The notes beneath the pieces are model-generated. The model did no database searches and was not told the DNA's origin. It saw only the letters and a list, made by a program, of their open reading frames with translations. A DNA stretch of 10,691 bases from Spirochaetaceae bacterium (GTDB lineage Bacteria > Spirochaetota > Spirochaetia > SZUA-6 > Fen-1364), in assembly GCA_003170115.1 (NCBI GenBank), contig PMZS01000112.1, positions 1-10,691 of the forward strand, in the 5' to 3' direction. Within the stretch, counting starts at the first letter, position 1; each line of letters starts with the position of its first letter. The position numbers and the translations under genes were made by a program. This document shows positions 1 through 5,944 of this stretch, one piece after another.

Positions 1-1172
1 GTCACCCCGTACAGAGTCGTGGGAGGGGCGAGCGGCGGCCTCCCCGCCTTGTCCCATTCCGCGGCGGAAATCACGTTCGAGCGACCTTCGTAGCCTTGTG
101 TGACCCGCGAGGTGACGTACAACGTTGTCACTTCATTGATTTCTCCCCAGCCCGCCCGGCCCACGACACAGGCCTGCATGGTCGTATGATCCAGTGTGTT
201 CATGCTGGTGTAGAAGGCCTCCACGACCCTGCGCGGCGGGTACCCGTGCGTGACGCGGGGGGCAAGGACGTTCTTCAGCACGGTGCCCCCCAGGGCACCG
301 AGGAGGATGACCACCGTGGCCACGATGGCAGCCACTCTCCAGTTCCTCTGCCAGAACCTCCTTCGGAGAAAACCTCTCTCCGCGGAAGCCTGCCGGGCTC
401 CCGCGGTGGCGAGGGCGCTCTGCCGCGCCTCCTCGCTCAAAGGATGGACGAGATCGCGCGTCTGCCAGCCCTCGAGGCCCTTCCCGATCTGCGCCAGGGA
501 GGCCGTGCCGCCCCGTCCCCGGCCAAGGCCCGCCATGATCGTGTCCGACACTTCCTGCTCGAGTCCGGGCACGAGGCTCGCCGGCGGCTGTATCTCGAGG
601 CTGCGCACCTCTTCGTGCAGGTCTCCGGCATCGGATCCCCAGAAGGGGAAACGGCCCGTGATGATCCGGAAGAGCCCGGCAGCCACGCTGAACGCGGCAC
701 ACGGCGCGCCCTTGAGATCCGGGTGATTCAGGCACTCGAATGTCTCGCGGTGCGACTCGAACGGGAGGAGATCTCTCAGCTCGCGGTCGACGCTCGGCGG
801 GAGGAAGAGGATGGTCTGCTCGTCGGTGAAGATCACCGAATCGGACTGCAGCGGAAACCAGCCCGCGCCGGTCTCCGAGAGCTGGAGCAGTGCGCTCACC
901 AGCCGTGCAATGAACGGCAGGGCCTGCCGTGCCGGCATCGCGAGCACCTCGTGCAGCGAAACCCCCGGTACGTGCGGCCCGATCAGGTACACCTTTCCGT
1001 CGTGCTCGACGACTCCTTCGAAGCGCCATTCGCGGACCCCGGTGGTGGGACCGGCGATCCACCCGGGAGCGGCACGCAGCGCCAGGATGCGCGTGAGAGC
1101 CGCACCCCTTGTCGCGGTGCCAAGAGACACCGCGAGGTGCAGTCTCCCCGCGTCAGTCAACTCTATTGCCAT
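1..1172 (-). CDS. Membrane-anchored pseudokinase, 3' end beyond the window
   Basis: This is a partial gene: 390 codons are visible and the frame stays open to the window edge. Residues about 45-75 read like the beta4-beta5-hinge part of a Ser/Thr kinase (FEGVVEHDGKVYLIGPHVPG at 51-70). Residues 83-125 match the alphaE and catalytic-loop region. Residues 160-179 (ending TGRFPFWG) match alphaF, and about 200-236 match the C-lobe end. No beta3 Lys or Gly-rich loop is visible, the HRD/Lys/Asn positions read WFP/Gln/Ser (105-112), and the DFG position reads Leu-Pro-Pro, so it should not phosphorylate. A basic stretch (269-279) precedes one transmembrane helix (about 280-298), followed by an outer domain beginning near 313 that could be NTF2-like (weak). 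The start is ATG with AAGGA 6 nt upstream, nine bases after the ammA stop, so it is the third gene of that operon. The kinase-fold call is an inference from motif outline. Confidence 0.8.
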   Translation of the reverse strand, partial: MAIELTDAGRLHLAVSLGTATRGAALTRILALRAAPGWIAGPTTGVREWRFEGVVEHDGKVYLIGPHVPGVSLHEVLAMPARQALPFIARLVSALLQLSETGAGWFPLQSDSVIFTDEQTILFLPPSVDRELRDLLPFESHRETFECLNHPDLKGAPCAAFSVAAGLFRIITGRFPFWGSDAGDLHEEVRSLEIQPPASLVPGLEQEVSDTIMAGLGRGRGGTASLAQIGKGLEGWQTRDLVHPLSEEARQSALATAGARQASAERGFLRRRFWQRNWRVAAIVATVVILLGALGGTVLKNVLAPRVTHGYPPRRVVEAFYTSMNTLDHTTMQACVVGRAGWGEINEVTTLYVTSRVTQGYEGRSNVISAAEWDKAGRPPLAPPTTLYGV

Positions 1173-1181
1173 CAGACGTCC

Positions 1182-1736
1182 TTATTCCTGGATTTCGTGA
1201 AAAACTTCCGCGCTGAAGATTTCGATGCGCGTCTCGGGGGAGCGCCACGCGTCGGCGGGCAGCCCCGCCTTGAGGCAGCAATGCGAGAGGAAGGTTTCCC
1301 GGTCCCATCCCTGTTCGACGGCGACTTGTGGAAGGAGGAGCCCGGAGCGGCGGCCGCTTCGCACCATGAGACCATGGACACCGACAGTGATCCGGTGGAG
1401 GTCCGTGATGCACTCGAACGGCGACAGAACGGAGATCTCTATCCGTACCCGCGGCCATTCTTCGGGAGCCACCGGCGGGAATCGGGGATCGTCGAACGCG
1501 CTGGACACCGCAACGTCCTTCACGGTCTCCAGGAGCGGCTGGCTGGCGGTGGTGTGCCCGATACACCCGCGGAGCGCCTCCTTCACTTTCAGCGTCACGA
1601 ATGCCCCGCACGGGATCGAGAGCGACGGCGGTGCCGGGGGGAATCGAGGGGTCCGTCGGGCCAGCCGGGCCCCGATGGCTTCACGCGCTGTCTGCAGGAG
1701 GGTCAGCCGGTCCTGGTCGGTGAGCGCGAAGGTCAT
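1182..1736 (-). CDS. ammA: AMMECR1-domain protein (AmmeMemoRadiSam system protein A)
   Basis: The product is a 184-residue soluble protein covering one full AMMECR1 domain, the usual bacterial length. The family hallmark LRGCIG is at residues 55-60. It is followed by the conserved segment with SSAFDDPRFPPV (78-89) and EISVLS (100-105), and the C-terminal IEIFSAEVFHE pattern (171-181). The biochemical role of the family is unknown; in bacteria and archaea it co-occurs or is fused with a MEMO1-like protein and a radical SAM enzyme. The ATG overlaps the ammB stop as ATGA, with no strong Shine-Dalgarno, so translation is probably coupled to ammB. The next gene starts nine bases after its stop. 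No radical SAM partner is present in the window; it could lie beyond position 1 or be absent. Confidence 0.92.
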   Translation of the reverse strand: MTFALTDQDRLTLLQTAREAIGARLARRTPRFPPAPPSLSIPCGAFVTLKVKEALRGCIGHTTASQPLLETVKDVAVSSAFDDPRFPPVAPEEWPRVRIEISVLSPFECITDLHRITVGVHGLMVRSGRRSGLLLPQVAVEQGWDRETFLSHCCLKAGLPADAWRSPETRIEIFSAEVFHEIQE

Positions 1737-2581
1737 GCGGGAACGCGGTCGGACTCGACGCTCACCGCGGCATAGTGCACGATGCGCGAGGCGTCCTCGT
1801 CCATCTCCTGCGAGCGGGCGCGGGCGAGAATCTGCACCCGGCAGCCCGCTCCCGCAAGGGAGAGGACGCCCGCAATGCACGTCGCGCCGCACGCGCTGAT
1901 CCTGTGATTTTCCGACGCGCTCACCACGCCCTTCCAGTCGCAGCGCGAGAGGAGCTCTTCCAGCGTCGCGCTCTCCTTTTCGGTATCGTGACCCGTCATG
2001 TAGGAGGCCATGTTGGCCGTCACGATGAACACCGTCGAGTCGGCGCGAGGACCGAAGGTTGCCGCGAGGGTCCGTGACAGCGTCTCCACTGCCGGCCTTC
2101 CCACGGCCCCCACGAGAAGCGGGACGATCGACACCCCGGGGAACATCCGAACCAGGAATGGAAGCTGCAGCTCGAGGCAGTGCTCTTCCAGGTGCGGGAT
2201 GTCGTTGCGCCGGTACAGGGGATCGCGTGCGGCGAGGGCGGACACGGCCTCCGTGTCCACGGGGACCGGACTCAGAGGCGTGCTGAACGCATCGGATTCG
2301 GGGAGGTATATGGCGTCCTCCGGGTCGCGGTGGACAGGCCCGATCAGGACCGCGGTTCGCACGCGCCGATCGGCGATCGCTCGGTACGCGGCGGCCATCA
2401 CCGCCCCGGCGTATTCGTAACCGGCATGCGGCGAGATGACGGCAAAGCGCGCGGCCCGGGGGGTCGCGGAGCCTGCGAGAAGTTCATCGATCCGTGCAGC
2501 AAGCGCCTCCCGCCGTGCCGGGTAGAAGAGTCCGTCGACGAGGGGGGGGCGGATGGCAGCCCTGAGCGGGGTGACGCCCAT
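1733..2581 (-). CDS. ammB: MEMO1-like protein (AmmeMemoRadiSam system protein B)
   Basis: The product is a 282-residue protein of the MEMO1 family, related in fold to LigB-type extradiol dioxygenases. Family motifs in order are RPPLVDGLFYP (11-21), SPHAGYEYAG (50-59, His52), IGPVH (80-84, His84), EEHCLELQLPF (132-142) and ISACGATC (228-235, Cys231). His52, His84 and Cys231 line up with the human MEMO1 metal-site residues His49, His81 and Cys244. The usual SSDLSHY-type motif reads TANMASY (188-194), so the conserved Asp and His become Asn190 and Ser193. The late SGD/VVGY segment is also changed to RSQEMDEDASRIVHY (256-270). The start was chosen because the family begins about ten residues before the FYP motif and a promoter lies just upstream; the longer open frame to 3163 is antisense to the arginine decarboxylase. 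It is the first gene of the operon. Confidence 0.92.
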   Translation of the reverse strand: MGVTPLRAAIRPPLVDGLFYPARREALAARIDELLAGSATPRAARFAVISPHAGYEYAGAVMAAAYRAIADRRVRTAVLIGPVHRDPEDAIYLPESDAFSTPLSPVPVDTEAVSALAARDPLYRRNDIPHLEEHCLELQLPFLVRMFPGVSIVPLLVGAVGRPAVETLSRTLAATFGPRADSTVFIVTANMASYMTGHDTEKESATLEELLSRCDWKGVVSASENHRISACGATCIAGVLSLAGAGCRVQILARARSQEMDEDASRIVHYAAVSVESDRVPA

Positions 2582-2591
2582 ACCAGAGAAA

Positions 2592-2620
2592 AGTATCGTG
2601 GAATGGGGAAGCGATTGCAA
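2592..2620 (-). promoter_or_regulatory. Predicted sigma70-type promoter of the ammB operon
   Basis: On the minus strand, TTGCAA (2615-2620) and GATACT (2592-2597) are separated by exactly 17 bases. Each matches the consensus at four of six positions. The -10 box ends only 10 bases before the ammB ATG, so the transcript leader would be about 3-4 nt, which is nearly leaderless. No Shine-Dalgarno is visible in front of the ATG, which agrees with this. Confidence 0.5.
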
Positions 2621-2628
2621 GTGCGCAG

Positions 2629-2647
2629 CGGCGCGGGAAACGCGCCG
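2629..2647. repeat. Perfect 7-bp inverted repeat between divergent promoters
   Basis: CGGCGCG (2629-2635) and CGCGCCG (2641-2647) are separated by GGAAA. The centre at 2638 lies between the ammB -35 box (2615-2620) and the arginine decarboxylase -35 box (2651-2656). It could be an operator acting on both operons. In so GC-rich a region chance is possible, and no regulator gene is nearby. Confidence 0.4.
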
Positions 2648-2650
2648 TGC

Positions 2651-2679
2651 TTGACTTCGAGTGACTTCCACCGTATCGT
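2651..2679 (+). promoter_or_regulatory. Predicted sigma70-type promoter of the arginine decarboxylase operon
   Basis: TTGACT (2651-2656, five of six to consensus) is followed after 17 bases by TATCGT (2674-2679, four of six). Transcription would start near 2686, leaving a leader of about 22 nt that holds the Shine-Dalgarno sequence. This placement argues against any start codon upstream of the GTG at 2708. Confidence 0.6.
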
Positions 2680-2694
2680 CGAGGCACAGTCGAG

Positions 2695-2711
2695 AGGAGA
2701 CAATGAGGTGA
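2695..2711 (+). promoter_or_regulatory. Ribosome binding site and overlapping ATG/GTG starts
   Basis: AGGAG (2695-2699) lies 8 nt before the GTG at 2708, which is in frame with the decarboxylase, and only 3 nt before an out-of-frame ATG at 2703. That ATG opens a two-codon frame, ATG AGG TGA (2703-2711), whose stop overlaps the GTG as GTGA. The spacing favours the GTG as the real start; GAGAGG (2692-2697) could serve the ATG. Confidence 0.6.
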
Positions 2712-3253
2712 GGTTTGTTCCACGCAAGCTCTTCCTGACCCGAGGGGTCGGGATCAACAAGGAAAAGCTCAACAGCTTCGAGATGGCGTTGAGAAACGCC
2801 GGCATCGCCCATTTGAACATCGTGCGCGTCTCTTCGATATTTCCTCCCGGCTGCAAGATCGCGAGTCCCGAAGAGGGGCTTGCCGCGCTGGAGGCGGGCG
2901 AGGTCACCTTCGTCGTGCTCGCCGAGATGGCGACCAATGAGCCGGGCAGGAGGATCGCCTCCTCCATCGGCATCGCGATTCCCGCGGACCAGAAAATGTA
3001 CGGCTACCTCTCCGAACATCACACCTACGGCCAGACGGAAAAGGAAGCGGGCGACTACGCGGAAGATCTCGCCGCGTCGATGCTTGCCACCCTGCTGGGC
3101 GTTCCCTTCGACCTGGACAAGGACTACAACGAGCGGCGCGAGCAGTACCGCATGGGCGGGCATATCGTCGACAGCACGAGCATCACCCAGACCGCGGAAG
3201 GGGCTTCCGGCGGAGTCTGGACGACGGTGGTCTCAGCGGCCGTCCTCCTTTGA
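2708..3253 (+). CDS. pdaD: Pyruvoyl-dependent arginine decarboxylase
   Basis: The product is a 181-residue proenzyme of the pyruvoyl-dependent arginine decarboxylase family, which converts L-arginine to agmatine. Members self-cleave at a Ser-Ser bond to make the pyruvoyl cofactor. The site is visible in VRVSSIFPPGCK (39-50), with cleavage expected between Ser42 and Ser43. Other family segments are LTRGVGINKEKLNSFEMAL (10-28) and VVLAEMATNEPGRRIASSIG, which carries the conserved active-site Glu region. The length is normal (family about 160-200). The GTG start at 2708 is supported by the Shine-Dalgarno spacing and by the family N-terminus (PRKLFLTRGVG); the open frame to 2180 is antisense to ammB. 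The stop overlaps the next ATG as TGATG. A pyruvoyl ornithine decarboxylase activity, reported for some relatives, cannot be excluded. Confidence 0.92.
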   Translation: MRFVPRKLFLTRGVGINKEKLNSFEMALRNAGIAHLNIVRVSSIFPPGCKIASPEEGLAALEAGEVTFVVLAEMATNEPGRRIASSIGIAIPADQKMYGYLSEHHTYGQTEKEAGDYAEDLAASMLATLLGVPFDLDKDYNERREQYRMGGHIVDSTSITQTAEGASGGVWTTVVSAAVLL

Positions 3254-4356
3254 TGAAAGGCCGCCCGCTGGATCCGGTGCCCATCACCGGAGGCATCGGC
3301 ATCGAGTCCCTGGTGGACGACTTCTTCCTCTCCTACAACGCCGGGCGGCTCCGTGACGCGTGTCGGATATTCGCGGACAGGATGCTGGAGCCCGACGTCA
3401 CGGTGGGGCTCACGATCAGCGGCGCCCTCACGCCGACGGGTCTGGGCTACGCGGCCTTCGTCCCGCTCATCGAGGCGGGATTCGTCGATTGGATTGTCTC
3501 CACGGGCGCGAACATCTATCACGACATCCATCGCTCGCTTGGCTTCGCCCTGTACGGAATTTCGCCGAACGTGGACGACGTCGCCCTGCGCAAGGAAGGG
3601 ATCATCCGGATCTACGACATCATCTTCGACGCGGAAGTGCTCTTCAAGACGGACGACTTCATCGCCGAGGTGCTGAAGTCGAAGGAGTTCCAGAAGCGGA
3701 TGTCCACCGCCGAGTTGCACGGGCGCCTGGGCCGGTACGTGCGCGAACGGGAAAAGCTGCTGGGCACGCGGTACCGCTCGCTCATCGGCGCCGCCTTCGA
3801 GGCGGGCGTGCCCATCTACACCTCGAGCCCCGGCGACTCCAGCCTCGGCATGGGGCTGGCGTCGCTGCGGCTCCAGGGATTCGAGGTGGGCTTCGATCCC
3901 GAGCTGGACGTGAACGAGACCGCGGCAATCGTGTACGACGCGAAACGCAGCGGCGGCAAAAGCGGCATCCTCATCCTCGGCGGCGGAAGCCCCAAGAACT
4001 TCGCCCTCCAGACCGAGCCGCAGATCCAGGAGATCTACAAGCTGGCCGAGAAGGGTCACGATTATTTCATTCAGATCACGGATGCGCGCGTGGACACCGG
4101 TGGCCTGTCGGGTGCCACGTCGCAGGAGGCCGTCACCTGGGGAAAGGTAGATCCCGAGCAGCTCCCCGACACGGTGGTCTGCTATACCGACAGCACGATC
4201 GCCCTTCCCATCATGACTGCATACGCGCTCACGAAGCGCCGGCCGCGAAAGCTCCGGCGGCTTGCCGACCGCCGTGGGGAGATGCTGGCACGGCTGGCCT
4301 CTGATTTCGCCGACACACAGAAAGAACAGGCGTACCGCCCGCGGAAGCTCGAATGA
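3253..4356 (+). CDS. Deoxyhypusine-synthase-family enzyme (bacterial polyamine type)
   Basis: The product is a 367-residue homologue of eukaryotic and archaeal deoxyhypusine synthase, an NAD-dependent enzyme that transfers an aminobutyl group from spermidine to a lysine. Visible motifs are PITGGIGIESLVDDF near the start, IVSTGANIYHDIH (NAD-site region), LILGGGSPKNF (241-251) and TGGLSGATSQEAVTWGKV. Lys248 in SPKNF aligns with the catalytic Lys329 of human deoxyhypusine synthase, so the chemistry is probably kept. Bacteria lack hypusinated eIF5A, so the acceptor is likely a small amine such as putrescine or agmatine (homospermidine-synthase-like or spermidine-forming); this is inference. The start is the ATG overlapping the decarboxylase stop (TGATG), with no separate Shine-Dalgarno, so the two genes form one coupled unit. 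Confidence 0.9.
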   Translation: MKGRPLDPVPITGGIGIESLVDDFFLSYNAGRLRDACRIFADRMLEPDVTVGLTISGALTPTGLGYAAFVPLIEAGFVDWIVSTGANIYHDIHRSLGFALYGISPNVDDVALRKEGIIRIYDIIFDAEVLFKTDDFIAEVLKSKEFQKRMSTAELHGRLGRYVREREKLLGTRYRSLIGAAFEAGVPIYTSSPGDSSLGMGLASLRLQGFEVGFDPELDVNETAAIVYDAKRSGGKSGILILGGGSPKNFALQTEPQIQEIYKLAEKGHDYFIQITDARVDTGGLSGATSQEAVTWGKVDPEQLPDTVVCYTDSTIALPIMTAYALTKRRPRKLRRLADRRGEMLARLASDFADTQKEQAYRPRKLE

Positions 4357-4459
4357 ACGTCAGGGAACGATTTCTCACGGTCATGGGGGGGCGGGGCGGC
4401 ATCGCCAAAATGGGAGTTCGGGTACTGGGGCGCGAACTGCGCCAACTGGTACCGCCAGA
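4357..4459. other. Convergent intergenic spacer with hairpins
   Basis: These 103 bases separate two convergent operons. An interrupted hairpin can form from GGTAC (4421-4425) with GTACC (4449-4453), plus an inner GGCGC/GCGCC stem (4429-4433, 4439-4443). AGTTCG (4415-4420) with CGAACT (4433-4438) is an alternative pairing. No run of T follows directly, so a classical terminator is not evident. An open frame starts with an ATGA overlap at 4353 and runs to 4607, antisense over the NFACT gene end; I do not recognise its product and its third-position GC looks lower than the neighbouring genes. Confidence 0.4.
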
Positions 4460-5944
4460 CTATGAGGACGCACCCGGCGGTGCCCCCGTTTTCAGGCGCT
4501 CGATCCGGGCCGGATCAATCTTCACGTGGAGGTTCTTCTCCTGCGTCGGCAGCACGGTGCCACGGCGGGCACCCTTGGCCCTCCTGAGGTACTTCACCCG
4601 GGTGTAGTACACGTCGCCCTGTCCCGAAGTCTTTCCCTTCGAGAAATGCACCGCGAGCGTCGCCGCGTCCAGCATGGTCTCCAGCGGCAGGCTTTTCCCC
4701 GGCTGCGCTTTCACGAACACGTAGGCGCCGGGCCAGTCGCGCGCGTGAAACCACCAGTCGTTGCCGCGGACTCTTTTTCGCAGAAGCTCGTCGTTTTCCG
4801 CCGCGGTGCGGCCGACGAGGATACGGAATGGCGGAGAGACGAACACCAGGCCGGGCACGTCGGTCTCATGCAGCGGCTTCCTCGCGCGCGCGGCGTCCTT
4901 TGCCACGGTGACGAGCGACTGCGCGTCGGGGTTGGCCGCGAGGGCCGCCCGCTGGGCACGGATACGGCCAAGAGTAGCTTCGAGATTCTCAATCTCATCC
5001 TGCACCTTGCTCCGGCCAAGCCGGGCCTTGCGGTGCCTGTCATAATAGCTCTCCGCGTTCTGCGCCGGTGTGAGCTCCGGCCGCAGCTCGATCTCCACGA
5101 GGACGTTTTCATGGAAGAAATCCTGCACCCGGATCCACCGCTCTCCCCGGACGACCAGGTGGAGGTTGCTCGTCAGGAGGTTGCCGAGCTCGCGGTATCT
5201 TTCAAGGTTGCCGTACTCCGAAAGCCGCGCGCGCAGCCTTTCGAGGTTGGACAGGAGCTTGTTCTCGCTGATTTCCAGCTCGGCCTCGGCCTGGGCGGCA
5301 GCGCGCTCCCTGTCTCCTTTGCCTTCCAGGTCCGCGTACAGCGCCTCAAGCTTCTCGTTGAAGGATCCTTCCCCGGGGAGCTCCCTCACGGAATATTCGG
5401 GCGTGCCGGTGACCTTGGCCCGGGGATGCCCGCTCCCTTTCCCTCGCGGTTCCAGAATCTCGCGGGAAATCTCGCCTTTCTTCGGCCGACGGTAAAAGGC
5501 ATCCAGAATAACGTCTGATTCATCGGTGAGAATTGCGTTCGCCGCGGCGCCCCACAGCCTCACCCAGAGCACATTCACGTCCTCTCCGCGACGCACCGTG
5601 ATCTTCACGATCCGTTCCCCCAGGGACGGGTCGGACATGGCACGGAGCTGCTCGGCGGTCTCGATTCTCCCGCCCCTGATGTGCGAACGGAGGAACGAGG
5701 CGAAGCGCAGAGGCGTGCCGGGGTTGGGGAGCTTCTCAGTCAGCGCGTGCATCCTCGGAAACCGCGGGGAAAGGGAGATGAGGAGCATGCTCTGCTCACC
5801 CGCCCGGAAGAGATGGAGGACCAGCCTGTCGTGCCGCGGCTGGTGGATTTCCTGGATCAGGCTCCCCGGAAGCGCAAGCTCCGAGAGGACGAGGTCGATC
5901 TCCTTCCAGTTGAGGGATCCGCTGGCTCCCGCGGGAGTGCTCAT
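4460..5944 (-). CDS. NFACT (Rqc2/RqcH-like) protein, shortened
   Basis: The product is a 494-residue protein of the Rqc2/RqcH/FbpA family. RqcH binds stalled 50S subunits and adds alanine tails in ribosome-associated quality control. The NFACT-N domain spans about residues 10-150, with LRSHIRGGRI at 85-94. A coiled-coil region spans about 195-335, including RYRELGNLLTSNLHLVVRG (249-267) and the conserved LTPAQNAESYY (291-301). NFACT-R (about 365-485) has NDWWFHARDWPGAYVF (395-410) and YYTRVKYLRRAKGARRGTV. Two oddities: the Asp-Arg pair needed by RqcH reads Glu110-Arg111, and the helix-hairpin-helix part between NFACT-N and the coiled coil is nearly absent, which accounts for the shortness (RqcH is about 570 residues). 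The ATG overlaps the macrodomain stop as ATGA; upstream open frame is antisense-type shadow. It is the last gene of its operon. Canonical RqcH function is uncertain. Confidence 0.88.
   Translation of the reverse strand: MSTPAGASGSLNWKEIDLVLSELALPGSLIQEIHQPRHDRLVLHLFRAGEQSMLLISLSPRFPRMHALTEKLPNPGTPLRFASFLRSHIRGGRIETAEQLRAMSDPSLGERIVKITVRRGEDVNVLWVRLWGAAANAILTDESDVILDAFYRRPKKGEISREILEPRGKGSGHPRAKVTGTPEYSVRELPGEGSFNEKLEALYADLEGKGDRERAAAQAEAELEISENKLLSNLERLRARLSEYGNLERYRELGNLLTSNLHLVVRGERWIRVQDFFHENVLVEIELRPELTPAQNAESYYDRHRKARLGRSKVQDEIENLEATLGRIRAQRAALAANPDAQSLVTVAKDAARARKPLHETDVPGLVFVSPPFRILVGRTAAENDELLRKRVRGNDWWFHARDWPGAYVFVKAQPGKSLPLETMLDAATLAVHFSKGKTSGQGDVYYTRVKYLRRAKGARRGTVLPTQEKNLHVKIDPARIERLKTGAPPGASS
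4470..4492 (+). terminator. Weak terminator-like hairpin after the polyamine operon
   Basis: GCACC (4470-4474) and GGTGC (4479-4483) can pair around a CGGC loop, followed after five bases by TTTT (4489-4492). The stem is short and the T-run is detached, so efficiency is doubtful. It lies inside the 3' coding end of the convergent NFACT gene. Confidence 0.2.

Noticed and set aside
133..1062. 309-codon minus-strand open frame in the pseudokinase region
   Set aside because: It is the wrong frame: it reads as Arg/His/Gly-rich low complexity, while the neighbouring frame starting at 1172 gives a coherent kinase-like protein with a membrane helix.
96..1775. 559-codon open frame on the plus strand
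   Set aside because: It runs antisense across the pseudokinase and ammA, both of which show family motifs on the minus strand. Its Arg/Gly/Pro-rich product matches nothing and is typical of GC-rich shadow frames.
2180..2707. Upstream in-frame starts for the arginine decarboxylase
   Set aside because: They are antisense to ammB or upstream of the -35/-10 boxes; the Shine-Dalgarno and family N-terminus both indicate the GTG at 2708.
2582..3163. N-terminal extension of AmmB
   Set aside because: It lies antisense to the arginine decarboxylase and crosses the predicted promoters; the MEMO family begins just before the FYP motif.
3124..4059. 311-codon minus-strand open frame
   Set aside because: Antisense shadow of the deoxyhypusine-synthase-like gene, which has clear motifs on the plus strand.
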